From: Liolophura sinensis
Lineage: Eukaryota; Mollusca; Polyplacophora; Chitonida; Chitonidae
DNA: 64,000 bases
Direction: 5' to 3'
Assembly (NCBI RefSeq): GCF_032854445.1
Contig: NC_088297.1
Location: 15,243,335-15,307,334, forward strand
Below the pieces are notes generated by a model that was not told where the DNA came from, did not search any database, and saw nothing but the letters and a program-made list of their open reading frames with translations. Position 1 is the first letter of the stretch, and each line of letters begins with the position of its first letter. Of the stretch, positions 32,160 to 44,816 are shown one piece after another. Both the position numbers and the translations under genes were made by a program.

Positions 32160-34995
32160 CGCCCCCTATCATCAACAAATCTTGGAATACTGACAAACTG
32201 TGAACCTGTGAACAATACCAAGTACACCTGAGCATGATTTATAGTTGGTCTTGAGACATGATTGTGATCAAGTATTCCTCATTAAGGTGAGTAGTCAGGT
32301 GTACTTTGAATAGCTTATCCAAAAGTACAGGGTTTTAAGTTGTTTCTCTTACTGACTTGTAGCACATAGAACCACACTTACGTGCACTCATACCCATCCC
32401 TATTTATGTATATGCAGACTGTTCTTACCCAACCCAATCTAAACCCCAAAAAAATTTTAGCCACGCAGTAAGGCCAGCTGAGGCATTCTCATAACATTAC
32501 AGGACTCAAATGTCTGTTACTGTATAATAAAAATTGCATTAGTCAGAATTACATGTAAGACTGGGTAATTTACCACTGCGGAGACTGGTCTCTGAGATTT
32601 CCCTGGATCTGGACCTTGGGCAAGACAAGGAACTGAGACTACTGACATGGCTTACATCGCTGGAAAAACTCATCGTACTTCAAAACTCAGATTCAGTGTC
32701 GAACCAATCAATTCATCTTTACTTTCCAGCTTGGAGCTTGCATTTTCCAGCTTGGAACTTGTCTCCACAGGAAAGTATCACATCAGGAATTCTCTTTCAT
32801 CGATTAATTTCAAGATCAAAACCACAAAATGTTCTGCTTTGTCAAGTTAACATGATGGTAGCATTATTTCATATATTATCAGTAGTCAGTTTCGAACCAC
32901 TGGCCTGATTCCAGTCCATTCCACAAGACTACAGTTACCATGGTTATATGAAAAAGTTTCTTGCTCCTGATCAGTTTGAATCTGTAACAAAATGGGTCAT
33001 TTCTCACCCAGCAGACTATATATTCTACAATACCTTTATCGCTGAATATTAAAATTTATCTGTCCAGGAATGTAAAAATTTTTATTGCCATTTTAAGGTT
33101 GGCATACTCCCACCCACGTCACCCATATCATTATTATGACTTGATTTCATCCCTTCTGACTTTCATTTGCTTCATAACAGAATCAATCAGGCTGTTTTTC
33201 CTTGGAAAAGAACTCCACTTTGCCCAGAACAATGTATCACACTGAACAGCAACTCGTTAGTAAAATTGCCAAGTGTACCAATCCAGAAATAACCAAAGTC
33301 TGCAAACACTTGTAAGTTTCCAATGTTTGTAGTCAAATGGCGACTGGTCTTGGGAATATTTCATTATACCACTCCAGAAAGAAGTCATTACATGTAGATT
33401 TCAAAAGTCTGTAAATGGCAAACGGTTCTGATAACGTTCCCCGCAATGCCCCTCCAGAAAGAACAGAAAAGTCTACTTTTTGCCCATGGTTAAATGGTAA
33501 CTGCTTTTGAAAATCTTCAACTGTTCCCCTCCAGACAAAACAGAAGTCTGTACATGTGAGTTTCCAGGTCTGCTGTCAAATAGCAATTGGTTTTCAAAAT
33601 CTTCAAGTGTTGAAATTTCCAGAACACCTTCCTATTCTCCATTGTTTCTCACTCCGCCACTTTTTGACAGCTCTAAACTGAATGCAAGAAATAAATTCTT
33701 CATATCAGTTTCTGATTCGCCACTCTTGGTCACCACATCGCTAATACTTGACAGGTAGTCTTGTTCTCCTGCATTTGCCACTTTATACATTGATCACTGA
33801 CAATTATACTAATATGTACTGTAAGAAAGCTGTGTCAGTGTAAAATCCCAGTACACATAGACTTCCACGTCCATAAGAAGACAACTAACTTTCTCAACCA
33901 GTACGTATAAACAGAGCAACCCTTAAACTTGTCCAAGTGCACCTATGTATATCAAATACAACCACAGTCTAACTGGAAGTTTATGATTTTCTTTCAGGGT
34001 CTAATTCAGTTCACTAGCTCCAATCACAAACAGCAGAATTACACATTTTTGTCTGGCTACGCGATACATGGGTATACAAGCATGAAACTAATATTTAACT
34101 GACTGCACCTTACAATTAAGGCATGTGAAAACGTGGTTTGTCGAGCTTGAGGGAGATTACTGGCAGACCTAATGATCCGTTCCACCAGTTAATATAACAA
34201 AGGGGAGAGTACTGGGCAACTGCTCACAGAATTAAGGCCACACAGTAATACTGAGGTATTGGGTTTCATAATAAATACACACTGGGAGACTCTAGGAGAG
34301 GTTTTAATATCGTACCAGAGGATCTGAAGAAAGGTGCGCAAGTTAATTGGTCTTGAATATCCACAGCTATTAAAATATGCTTGTCCTCAGCTTAGTACAA
34401 ATGTGACATGGTTAGAAAAAAACTTTAAGTGGAAAGAAACACATCACACACAACTCTCACACGGCCAGTTATGTTTTTTTGTTGTTGTTTGTTTTAATAA
34501 ATCGTTCTTACGAGACAATTGGCCAATACAAATGCACAACTTAATAAAGATCTCATGCGCACTACATAATTGCTATGTTGGATTAAACTTTGAAGTTATC
34601 TCAAAAATAAAGAAAACGCAAAGATTGGGTATATATCAGATCAAAGACCATTAAACATTACCCATTAAATAATTTGACTGATGTTTTTTTAAGAATTTTT
34701 CAAAACAGTGTTTTGATGTCATTTATCATTTGAATCTAGACCAACAAAGTCTAATTAACAACAATTAACATCACTGCATTTTTTGTTACTTAATTCTGCT
34801 TCAGCCATGGTGCTGGGAGATGTGTAAGTTACTACTTTTGAAAAACTTACATAAACAGCTGAAATAAAAAAACAAAGATTAATTGACAAGAGGCCATTTT
34901 CACTGGTTAGGTGTGACTATATTTGCCAACTATCACATTGCCGACACTGCCCTGGTTTGACTCTCTATGTTGTAAGTCTTTTACAGTGTATTGTG
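32160..34995 (-). other. Large intron segment, one doubtful exon
   Basis: About 2.8 kb without a recognised repeat family. A 68-base open segment with good splice sites occurs at 32574-32641, but its length breaks the phase between the flanking exons (see rejected items). Two CCCCTCCAGA-spaced segments near 33370-33560 (CCACTCCAGAAAG, GCCCCTCCAGAAAG, CCCCTCCAGACAAA) form a loose ~80-bp repeat. Confidence 0.4.
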
Positions 34996-35001
34996 ACTTA
35001 C

Positions 35002-35063
35002 CTATCTCTGTCCCACAGGTATCCTTTGAGGTGTCCTCTTTCAATGGGACTTTGGAGAGCTTT
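35002..35063 (-). CDS. Large gene exon (residues 1161-1180)
   Basis: Encodes KLSKVPLKEDTSKDTCGTEI. Phase 2 in, phase 1 out, acceptor TTCCTTTTCAG, donor TAG|GTAAGT. Confidence 0.8.
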
Positions 35064-35189
35064 CTGAAAAGGAATAAATGGCAGACATTATCGATCTGAA
35101 ATAATTTTATTAATTTCTTAATCCTGTTTCAGATGTCATGTACACCCAAGAATGTTTCACCTTAATACATTTTTATTCAAACGTCATTT

Positions 35190-35332
35190 AAATTTATTTA
35201 TTTATTTATTTGATTGGTGTTTCACGCCGTACTCATGAATATTTCACTTATACAACGGCAGCCAACACTATGGTGGGAGGAAAGGGGGCAGAGCCCGGGG
35301 AAACCCACACCCATCCGCAGGTTGCTGACAGG
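35190..35332 (-). mobile_element. tRNA-derived SINE, 3' half
   Basis: TTTATTTATTTATTTGATTG, the body with a degenerate GGAAAGGGGGCAGAGCCC, and TTGCTGACAGGCC. Confidence 0.88.
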
Positions 35333-35399
35333 CCAACGTCATTTTATGTGACATGATATTAGTACATGTCAAAATCACATGTAGCTAGAAATGAGCAAA

Positions 35400-36190
35400 T
35401 GTTTTCAAACTAAATTCCGCAGACTGTCAAGGTGAAAAGAAAATGGCATGAAAAAAAAATTAAAAAAAAAAATCAAGCTAATAATGAAGTATATGTACAA
35501 AACAGAAAGGAGGAATGAGTTGAGAAGACTATTTGTGGGGAAAAAAACCACCACTCAAACTGACACCCATCCACACATACATATACATGTACATGTTGTA
35601 CCTAAGGTTTACATACCTGACCACTGATTACAGGTGTGTTTTACATGTACACCAGTTACTACAATTTAAACTGCTGTTTTCTCCTACCAAAACACAACAA
35701 TATAAGCCCTACAGTACAATATCAAATTATTCCCTAAATAACTGTAAAATAATCTGATTGTTTCACATTGCTGATCATTCGTAAATAAATGTTCAACAAT
35801 ATTTTAGAGCAGCTAGTAAAAAAAAATTTATTTGAATGTATAATTAATTATCCTTGAAAATTACAGTTATTTTACATTTTTATTTCCAAAATGCACTTTT
35901 TTCTGGTTACTTTCGTCCACTGATTTTAACTTATATGTACATGTATTATCCAAAATAAAAGCCAACAATTTATTAGGAGATTTACACAGGCTTATATTTT
36001 CATTTCACATCTAATTCAACTGGATTAGGTAAATCTTAAACTAATCCTCAAAGCAAGGCCAAGCCTTAAACCCTGATTTTTTTTTTACTAAGTAACAATA
36101 GAACATTATGCTGGGAAAAAATTACTATTGTCACTGGCAATGAGGCTCCATAGGATGCATCCCAACAGCCGATAAGCCTATTGGGTAAGT
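35400..36190 (-). other. Intron, no element recognised
   Basis: AT-rich with several ACATGTAC palindromes. A strong donor-like CAG|GTATGT lies at about 35618 on the minus strand, but no open exon in phase leads into it. Confidence 0.35.
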
Positions 36191-36375
36191 GTAATTATTT
36201 ATTTATTTGATTCCTGCACTTATGGTTGCCAGTGTAGTGGAGTCAGTGTATAGTTCATAGTTAAGTATACATAACCATATTACAGGGATAATTACACCGT
36301 ATGATTGTGTGGAAAGTAGGCTGACAACCTGCTGGAAAAATGTATTAAACTTCAGTGCCAAATGTGACCACGTTT

Positions 36376-36680
36376 TAGTGAGTGAGTGAACGAGTGATTG
36401 GGGTTTAACACTTAACTTAACAATTTTTCCGTCATATAATAGCAAAGGAATCCTTAGAGTGCATGTAATGTGCCTCATTGTTGCAGGACAGATTTCCACC
36501 GCTCTTTATCTAGTGCTGCTTCACTGAGACGCCTTACCGAAGGCAAGTAAGCCGCCCTGCCCGAGCCATTATACTCATATGGGTCAACCAGTCATTGCAC
36601 TATCCCCTTCATGCTGAATGCCAAGCGAGGAAGTTACAACTTCCTCTTTTAAGGTTTTAGGTGTGGACTCGACCCAGGTG
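36376..36680 (+). mobile_element. Dispersed repeat family C, full copy
   Basis: GTGAGTGAACGAGTGATTGG, the AACTTAACAATTTTTCCGTC region, AAGGAATCCTTAGAGTGCAT, CTTCACTGAGACGCCTTACC, CCGCCCTGCCCGAGCCATTA, CTATCCCCTTCATGCTGAAT, GGAAGTTACAACTTCCTC, and GTGGACTCGACCCAGG. The fullest plus-strand copy in the window. Confidence 0.8.
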
Positions 36681-36836
36681 AAAAATAATGTAGACTTAAA
36701 ACCACATGTAAGCATGTTTTGATCTATCATATAAAGACATAATTGTGACTAATATTTTAAAATCGCTGGACATCCATAATGGCTGACTTCATATTACTGC
36801 AATTTATCTTTTTCAGTGCAGTCTAGTTTCCTCTAC

Positions 36837-36867
36837 CCATTTACAAAAGCATTCAGAGGATTTTGGT
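36837..36867 (-). CDS. Large gene small exon (31 nt, residues 1151-1159)
   Basis: Encodes QNPLNAFVN between split codons. Phase 1 in, phase 2 out, donor AATGG|GTAGAG. The acceptor TTGGTGGGAG is weak in pyrimidines. I accept it because it is the only segment found that reconciles the phases of the exons at 37197-37286 and 35002-35063. Confidence 0.6.
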
Positions 36868-36944
36868 CTCCCACCAACATGCCATCGTTTGAAAACGATG
36901 AAAATAATATACAGATACATGTATAAATTGCTGGAAAGAAAGAA

Positions 36945-37028
36945 AATATATGTATACAAAAAATACAAGAAGATACATGTATACAAAAAATACAAGAAAA
37001 TACATGTATACAAAAAATACATAAATTA
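36945..37028. repeat. ~27-bp tandem repeat, three units
   Basis: ATACATGTATACAAAAAATA CAAGAAA units. Confidence 0.85.
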
Positions 37029-37196
37029 TCAGAGGAGGATGGATATATGGACAGAGGGCCCATCATTCCAATCTGCTTTTCCTTTTTGTACATGAAAAAA
37101 AAAAACAGATCATTTAAGTGTTTTAAGTTCCTGTTAAAATTATACAAGATATTATATTAGAAAGGTTAAACGCAATTTGGTAAATGTTAATCCTAC

Positions 37197-37286
37197 CTAT
37201 CGGAGGAAGCTTAGGTTTAGTATTCTCCACATTATCTCCCTTCCCATGGAGCTCTTTCATTTCAGAGGTTATTTCTGAGCTTTGCT
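37197..37286 (-). CDS. Large gene exon (residues 1121-1149)
   Basis: Encodes QSSEITSEMKELHGKGDNVE then NTKPKLPPI. Phase 1 both sides, acceptor ATCTTCTTTCAG, donor TAG|GTAGGA. Confidence 0.8.
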
Positions 37287-37299
37287 CTGAAAGAAGATA

Positions 37300-37870
37300 T
37301 TATGGTGTGAGTAAGTGTTATTAGCTAACAAATGAGAATGCAGTTAAGGCCGCAACACAATAACAAATGCTGAATGGCTACTATTTGAAATAAGGTAGAT
37401 AAATCTGCAAGGTGGAAAATAAAAAAAAATAAGTGGACAGATCACTGAAAGATATATTACAAACTAAAACTCTGTACAGCCAGATACCAAAATTTTCTAA
37501 ATATTTTTTTGAGTGGGGGGGGTGTGGGTGGGGGCAGGGTGAAGAGTGGGATGACTTCAATACTGTAGTTCTTAGAATTCTATAGCTTTTAATAATGGTC
37601 CATTTTATGCTTATGTGTGTTTGCGTGTTTATGTTTTACTTGTGAAACTGAGGATGTTCAAACTTTTGTGAAACTTTGAGCCCACCTCAGAATTCAAACA
37701 TTTGACCACAAGAAGCAAATTATAATTTGGATTTAGTCACTTAAGATTTTTTTTTCTTCTTTTTATTGTTTCCCCTTCCTTCAAAACTCATCTGAATCAT
37801 CAGCTTCTACCACTATTTCACTATTATTTGAAAGATTTCCAGTCTGCTAAAAGTAGCCATGCAGGCCAGA
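37300..37870 (-). other. Intron with a short G-rich tract
   Basis: A G-rich run lies at about 37510-37540 on the plus strand (four or more G runs). No exon or repeat family otherwise. Confidence 0.4.
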
Positions 37871-37878
37871 GTGGCTGA

Positions 37879-38151
37879 TTTATTTATTTATTGATTTGAT
37901 TGGTGTTTTACGCCGTACTCAAGAATATTTCACTTATGTGACGGCGGCCAGCCATTATGGTGGGAGGAAACCGTGCAGAGCCCGGGGGAAACCCGACAAC
38001 CATCCACAGGCTGCTGCAAGACCTTAACACGTATGGCCGGAGAGGAAGCCAGCATGAGCTGGGACTTGAACTCACAACAACCGCATTGGTGAGAGGCTCC
38101 TGGTCATTACGCTGCGCTAGCACGCTAACCACCCGAGTCACGGAGGCCCCG
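37879..38151 (-). mobile_element. tRNA-derived SINE, full length
   Basis: Minus-strand copy with complete head (GGCCTCCGTGACTCGGGTGG), B box (TTGTGAGTTCAAGTCCCAGC), body, and ATAAATAAATAA tail. Very similar to the 18160-18441 copy. Confidence 0.95.
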
Positions 38152-38356
38152 CCAGAGTATCTGACTGCATGAGCTGGCTGTTCTGTTCAACGTCATTCAC
38201 TCTCTGATATGGCAGGGGTACAAAACTACAAGTGCCACAGGCCTGATAGGGAACATATGTACTACTTCTGGTACTTACATTTTTCCAGTAGAATAATATC
38301 TTACCTTCCCAAACAAACCTAACACAGTAACTAACTCTCTCAGATCACATAATCAG

Positions 38357-38595
38357 TTAAAGGAGAAGAAAACACAAAAATGATGCCAAAATCAGATGAA
38401 GTGTCAAAAACTTATTTGCAAATATGATTTTTAATGTTTTCTTGGATTTTTTTTTTCAAGAGAAAGGGGTATTTGAAACTATTTTTGTATGGTGGGTATT
38501 TGGCCACAAACTTTTGGTATTATCGTTTGTTGCATAATAATATTCTAAATAAGGATGCGATGCTTGTCTAAAAAAATTATTTGAATGTTATATCA
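38357..38595 (+). mobile_element. Solo arm of the foldback element
   Basis: Matches one arm of 26106-26702 in order. GAGAAGAAAACACAAAAATG is followed by ACTTATTTGCAAATATGATT, TCAAGAGAAAGGGGTATTTG, TTTTTGTATGGTGGGTATTT, and GATGCGATGCTTGTCTAAAA. The opposite arm is absent. Confidence 0.7.
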
Positions 38596-38599
38596 TCCC

Positions 38600-39900
38600 C
38601 GCAGAGGATGCTCTACCGGAGCTATCAGGGTTGGTCACCATAACTAAGTATCCATATACAAACACGTCTGGTACATTGACAGTATATGTTTACATGTAGA
38701 TATTATCAGTACATTTGTTAAATTTGTATGAGAGTCATATCTCAGGAAAATTGGGGTAAATCCAACAAGTGTGATGAGAGTTATCTCCCCTTTAGTGTGC
38801 CTCGCAAACTCCTAACTACCTGTATACCCAGTCTTCATACAGGGACAGACACAGTACAACAACTACACAAAAAACACTGTATTTATCATTACAAGCATGC
38901 ACAAAAAGGCATTAAAATACACACACACACACACTAACAGCCACATCTATATATAAAAAAAAAAACCCCTAATAAATAGTGGATTGTTCCCATATACTTT
39001 AAACGTTTAAAGGTAAAGGAAAGTAGAGTAAGCCCAAGAAGAAACACCAATGAAAACTGCACATGAAAATAATTTTGCCTTTGGTTGTTTTTTTTTCCCA
39101 CAGAATGAATTAAATGCTGTCATATTTGCTGACATTGACGTCGGCTTCATAAAAACCTGCATGTATATGTTACCAATGATGTACAGAATTTATCTGGCAT
39201 TACAGTAGGTATTTAATGTCAGTTTTACTTTCTCGTGTCTAGGCAAACATTACATGAGTAAAATTCATAAGAGTTTTATCCAAACCTGCACAACCACAAA
39301 GGTGTAAAAACATCCCATCTTACAGTCCAACACATCTGACAGCATTTAATTCAGGGAAAAAAAATGTACAAAAAATAAAAGTATTTTCAGATATAGTTTT
39401 TTAAAGTTCTTTCTTTAGCTTTTCACTTCATTTTTACATAGTCTTTCTGTTTAAACTTCTTCTGGTACATGTACCAGCGACCAATATTTACTCCAAATCA
39501 TATATTTGAAAAGAAGTGACACCTGTTTGAGTACTGCTTACGGTAGGTGCGAATCTAATCTTTTCACATAGTGACAATCCATTCCCCATTGTTTTAATCT
39601 CTGATCCAGATCACGAGGATAAGCGACACCGCAGGAAACAAAGGAGAATTAAAGCCACCCATGATTGTACCTGTTTGACGCACTTCAAAAATTTCAGCCA
39701 TATTTTATCTTGGAAAATATTAAGATTTTAAGATCTGTTTTTCAGTATTAATACCCGAAAATTAATTCCTGCCAACATATTATGCAGAAAATCCGTGAAA
39801 ATAAATTCCAGCCATAAATAAGTACTGTACAGTACACCATTCAAACAATACCCACCATGCATATATAGTTAAAGTTTTCAAACAGTTTTCAATCTAACAA
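38600..39900 (-). other. Intron, no element recognised
   Basis: Only a short (CA)n near 38920-38932. No exon seen. Confidence 0.4.
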
Positions 39901-39917
39901 TACATGAGAAAGACAGT

Positions 39918-40050
39918 CAACAATCTGGGGGTGGTTGTGAGTTCCCCAGGGCTTTGCAAGGTTTCCTCCCACCATAATTCTGACCCCCATCGTATAGGTG
40001 AAACATTCTTTTTTAAGTATGACATAAAACACCAATGAAATAAATAAATG
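39918..40050 (+). mobile_element. tRNA-derived SINE, diverged 3' half
   Basis: GTTTCCTCCCACCATAATTC, then AAACACCAATGAAATAAATA with several changes. Confidence 0.8.
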
Positions 40051-40655
40051 TAATGTACCAAAATCTACATAACATTCTTCATAACCACATGCACAAGTAC
40101 AAAGCTTTACAGTGATCACAAGAAACAATCTGCAAAAGTGCAAATGGTGGCATATTCTTACCAAAAAAATAAACTCATGCAATCTTACACATTTTCCCAT
40201 GAAAAAAGTGTCCATAACTTCATGCTGGTGTTGGGGGGGGGGGAAACACAAAAGAGATGCCAGAGATTTTTTAACCAAGACTTTTCCATTAGGTTTAAAA
40301 TGAAACAAAGTGATAAAAATAATCTCAAGAATTCAATACCAATTTGAATGGGAAATACAGTTTTTATGCACAAGTCTTATTTGGTTTGACATAACTTCAA
40401 AACCATGAAATTTTTACAATGTTTCAGTTTAGGAAGAATCAAACTGAATTTTTTGATGCTTTGAGGATAATTTCGTGTACTTACATGCAAATTTCACCAA
40501 TTTTACAAACTGAAACAGGTTTCTGAAGATTTTACAAACATTTTTACAAAAAAGGTGAATGAAATGATACACAGACTGCGCTGTATGAAAATTACTTTCT
40601 TTAAACTTGGTTAAGAAATCCCTGGTAGTGTCTATAGTACATAGCCCTTCTCTAC

Positions 40656-40715
40656 CTTGAAGTTTCGGGGGGATTCTCCTCTGGGAGTTTTTCGGATGAC
40701 TGACTCTTCTGGGAA
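40656..40715 (-). CDS. Large gene exon (residues 1101-1119)
   Basis: 60 nt, phase 1 both sides. In the phase fixed by both neighbours it reads PRRVSHPKNSQRRIPPKLQ. Donor AAG|GTAGAG, acceptor AACATAAAG, which is weak. All three frames are open, so the frame rests on phase alone. Its length is a multiple of 3, so it could be skipped. Confidence 0.65.
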
Positions 40716-41098
40716 CTTTATGTTAGACCACACAAAAACATATTAAAATAGAAAGATCTAACATTGGACAAATAACACTTCATGAGGGAATAATGAAGAA
40801 AAAAAAAACACTGTACATCACTTTACCTACTTATTAAGGAATAAGAAAACATAGGTTTGGCAAACAGTAACCTCAAAAATCAGTGTGCCAGAATTTATAT
40901 TCTAATCTGTAAAATGTTTTTATGGATTAAACTACCTGTAAAGTGAAGAAGAAATACATGCCTTCTTGAGTTTAAGTGTGGGAATCTGACATGATTAGAG
41001 AAAGACATATGCGTGGTATTCTTTGCTTATTATATACAAACTATCAATTAATTTCGAAAGAAAAAATAAAAGGGAATGACCGATGGACAAAATCTTAC

Positions 41099-42739
41099 AT
41101 GGAGGTTTTGTCTTCTTGAGCTTGTGGCGACTCGACATTGGAGGAAGGCAAATATGCAATGCTATATTCTCCAATGAAGCGCCACACGAGGCGCAGTGTT
41201 CTCCCGAAATCGCTTCCTGCTGTATCGATGGCAGATTATTGGCCGACTTCGTTCCTGCATCCTGCTCTTCCATCTTCCGCGCTGACAAACGTGGGCTTCT
41301 TGCTCTGTTTGAAGAGGATGATGAGGGCCTTGAATGAACAGGACATTTTGACACAACGGACAAAAAATCTGTCCCCTTCTCGGAGTTATCCAGCAACGCC
41401 GTCTCAACGTCTGAGTTTTTAGACCTGCGACCCTCCTTCCATGCGTCAAGGTCGACACCTAATTTCTCTAGCTGTACTTTGATACTGGGAAGCTTTCGTA
41501 GAAGTTCATCATCTAGGCCTGTGAAGATTTTCTCAGGGGATCTTATGACTGGTTTGCGCTTTTCCTGACAAGAACTAACTGACGTGCGATTTCCAGAGCT
41601 GACAGTGGACATGTTTCCTGTAGATTTTAGTCTTGATATTCGCCCCCGTCCACCCGACACAGTGGAGTTTGTTCTAGAGAAAGCATCATACACGGATGTA
41701 GAATTGGTCCTCGTTTCAGATTCGTGGCTGTTTTGCCTTGAGATAGTGTGTGGTGTTTCCAGAGAGTCTGCAGAAGCAAGTGGCGAGTCAGTTGGAATAA
41801 CAACAACGTTTGTTTGATCTCCATCATTTTCAGCGCTCTGCACCATCAACATACTGGTGTCTTCCTCAGGACTTTCGTGCTCGGACAACGGCTCACCCAC
41901 TTTCAACATGTATCTTTTGGAAGCTTCGAAGTCCATGTTCAACTCAGTTTGTTCAGCTTTTTGTTCATCACCTTCAGCATTTTCAACTTTAACTTCAATA
42001 TCATCCACGTCCACCTGTTCCATCTGCTCATCAGAAGCTAACCGTTTTGAACGCTTCCTCCGCTTCTTCCTCAACTTTCTCATCTTTGAACTGTCAATGA
42101 CCTGAATGGGGTCCACATAGGTCAGAGGTAATACTTCCTCTCCAATATCAGCCAATGAGAGGTCAAAGTCAGGAGAGGTCAGAGGTAATCCTGGGGAATC
42201 ATGATCTGGGGGTGTCCCAATAGAATTCAGGGAGTCCAAGCTTCTTTGAGAATTTTCAGATGTTTTTGATGACCCAAGAGGTGTTTCAAAGACATCTGAC
42301 TCCATGTCAGTTGCAATCGAAGATAATGATCCTTCATCGTTGAAATAAGAGTTCAAAGAATGTCTACTTTCTTTCATGGCCTTGGGTAGACATTCATCTG
42401 GAATGCTGTCCCCATGCTGATCCCAGGAATGTAACAATCGCTGTTGAATCTGAACTGGTGACAATCCTTCGTCAATGTTGCTAAAATAGGAATTCCAAAA
42501 ACGGCCTGTTTCTTTCATATAATCCTTCGATAGCAAATCACCAGAAATGCTGTAGACATGTTGATCCAAAGAATCCAACAATCGCTGTGGTATCTGAATC
42601 GGTGAACCTTCGTCGCTGTTGCTGAAATAGGAATTCCAAAAACGGCCTGTTTCTTTCGTGTCCTTCTTCGGTAACCGATCGTCTGGAATGCTGTACCCAT
42701 GGTGACTCAGGGAATCCAACAATCGCTGTGGAATCTCAA
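41099..42739 (-). CDS. Large gene, major 1641-nt exon (residues 554-1099)
   Basis: 546 codons, phase 1 both sides, acceptor CTTCTGTCAG, donor CCAT|GTAAGA. Residues 554-693 are three tandem repeats of about 48 residues with the pattern IPQRLLDSL...HGYSIPDD...KETGRFWNSYFSN..DEG. A Ser/Pro/acidic region follows, then a basic cluster MRKLRKKRRKRSKR (772-785, nuclear-signal-like). An acidic stretch comes next, then a Ser/Thr/Arg-rich region with many RTNST and SRTNS sites (phosphorylation candidates). There is a helical LDDELLRKLPSIKVQLEKLG, and last a Cys/His group, C1068-x2-C-x9-H-x-C1083, resembling a small zinc knuckle. The long open frame is strong evidence of coding. Confidence 0.97.
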
Positions 42740-42749
42740 CTGACAGAAG

Positions 42750-43140
42750 TTCAAATATTAATTAAATTTAATTAATTAAATCGTGCAAAATTTGCAGAAC
42801 ACATGTTAACATAACTTTTTCTTTCACACCTGGCTCATAATGGCTCATAATTTCCCTGCATATATTATATCACAAGCAGTAGTCATATCCATGTATTAAC
42901 AATGGCTTGCACAGAGATGCGAATTAAAGTTCGCCTCAAAACACTGATTTATGACTACGTGTAAGTATAAATCTCCAAATTCTACAATATTTCTTTTCCC
43001 TTCTGGCAAACACTGACAGTCTATATATGTGATTTCAAATTGTATCTCTGTAAAAATGCAGAGATAACAAAATAACTGTTGCCATGGAAACCATGAAAAC
43101 ATTTCAGTATTAAATGAATATGATCCATGACACCCACGTA
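42750..43140 (-). other. Intron, no element recognised
   Basis: AT-rich, no repeat family or exon seen. Confidence 0.4.
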
Positions 43141-43148
43141 ATTAATTC

Positions 43149-43302
43149 ATTTATTTATTTATCTATTTGATTGGTGTTTTACATCGTACTCAAAAATATT
43201 TAAACTATACGACAGCGGCCAGCATTATGGTGGGTGGAAACCAGGCAGCGCCCAGGGGAAACCCACGGCCATCCGCAGGTTGCTGCCAAACCTTCCCACA
43301 AC
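43149..43302 (-). mobile_element. tRNA-derived SINE, 3' half
   Basis: TTTATTTATTTATCTATTTG tail, the body, and GCAGGTTGCTGCCAAACCTT. Confidence 0.9.
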
Positions 43303-43340
43303 GGAATTAATTCATTTATAGCTAATTCTATTCGTTTTAT

Positions 43341-43460
43341 GTATTTATTTATTTTATTTTTTTGCATGGTGGATTTACGCCGTAAGAGTATTTCCCCTTA
43401 TGCAATGGCAGTATAACCTGGGAGGAAACCTGGTAGGGCTTGCGGAAACCCACCACCACT
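43341..43460 (-). mobile_element. Degenerate tRNA-derived SINE 3' half
   Basis: TATTTATTTATTTTATTTTT, ATTTACGCCGTAAGAGTATT and GGAGGAAACCTGGTAGGGCT match the SINE with deletions. Confidence 0.65.
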
Positions 43461-43499
43461 GGCATTTTCCTGGCACACCTCATTCTATTCAGTTAAAAA

Positions 43500-44625
43500 A
43501 AAAAATTTGAAAGTCAGTAAAGATAAATGGAGTTTAAGGTATAGTTTTACCATGTCTTTCTGCTGACATTTTTTTTTTAAATTAACACTATTCCATCCAC
43601 ATCTTTTTCAGCTGAGGTAATTCTTTTCCAGCCTCAAATCTGGTTCCATGTATTTTTTTACTTAATTTCCTAATGCTACACTCCGTCTGTCCTTCATTAC
43701 ATGCATTCATTCCAATGACCAAAAACAACAAAACAACATGTCAAACATGCACATTACTGTAAGCACAACACACTTCCTTACATATTATGTTAAATGTCAT
43801 TCAATGAAATGAATCAAACATTACATTAGTGCAATAACAGGAAGACGCATATTAAAGGCATACAGAATCAATTCTGGTTCGCTGGAGACAGGCAAGTCCA
43901 CACTATGCTTTGCCTAAAGCTGAATTTTAGGTAATATGGTATACAATTATTCAAGCGTGAGCAAGGCTGCAAAATTTAACCCAGGAAATCCTATCTCCAG
44001 TGTCAGCCAATCCACGTCGATTCTGCATCCCTTTAAACACAAAATGCACAGCATACCATTGACAGTCTTGTAATGAAGCCTCCATTTTCAACATAAATAC
44101 ACAAGTGAAAATCATAAAAAGCAAACACCTTGCCTTTATATTAACAGCTAATTTACAACAGCCAATTTAATTTACAAACATCTTGATTCAGTTAAGCAAG
44201 CAAAGAGAATCAATGGTGAGGGAAACGTGTAAAGTTTTCCCATCTACCTCCTAATTACATTAGCAACCACCTGTTTGGATGGTACAAATCGGTTTGCTTT
44301 TTGTTTTTCAAATTTTAAATTAAAAAGTCTGAAATCAGCCAACTGGGAAAAAAAATTCTCATACCTGATTAAAGGCATTAGATATACACATGAAAGTGAA
44401 AGTGATCAGAACACATTCCCACCATTAAACACAAAATGATTACAACAGATACACAAGTTTAAGTGAACTAACACAGCAAATGAGTAAAGTTATCACATTC
44501 AAATGCACAAATAAAACGAGAACACTCGCACCAAAGTTATAAACATGAACACACAAACAGTGTGGCATATACACCAGTACATCTGTGAAAGTGAAAGTGA
44601 AACGAATAGGTAATCTGCTGCCAAC
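43500..44625 (-). other. Intron, no element recognised
   Basis: AT-rich, with two GTGAAAGTGAAAGTGA-like short repeats (44392, 44587). No exon in phase. Confidence 0.4.
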
Positions 44626-44631
44626 ACTTAC

Positions 44632-44700
44632 AGTATTGCCCCCATTGTTCTTCTATAGCACACTCATGTTCTGCAGATGCTATGATCTGCTTAACCCAGG
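44632..44700 (-). CDS. Large gene exon (residues 531-552)
   Basis: Encodes WVKQIIASAEHECAIEEQWG then QY. Phase 1 both sides, acceptor TTTCTTATAG, donor TACT|GTAAGT. With the next exon upstream it forms an amphipathic helix. Confidence 0.9.
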
Positions 44701-44816
44701 CTATAAGAAACGAGTTTTATTTTAACATACAGACAGTCCACAAAATACTGTTAAGGTTTTCTCAAAAAGTACATTTTTAGAGCTAAATATTAAGGTAATA
44801 AAATAATTATGATTAC

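Noticed and set aside
32574-32641. Possible extra exon of the large gene (68 nt, VVSVPCLAQGPDPGKSQRPV in one frame)
   Set aside because: Good AG and GT sites and an open frame, but its length breaks the phase between exons 35002-35063 and 26931-26954, which join correctly without it. It could be a poison exon, which only transcripts can show.
36203-36499. 98-codon minus-strand frame
   Set aside because: Overlaps repeat family C, and related frames occur in other copies (for example 19256-19453). It is repeat sequence, not a gene.
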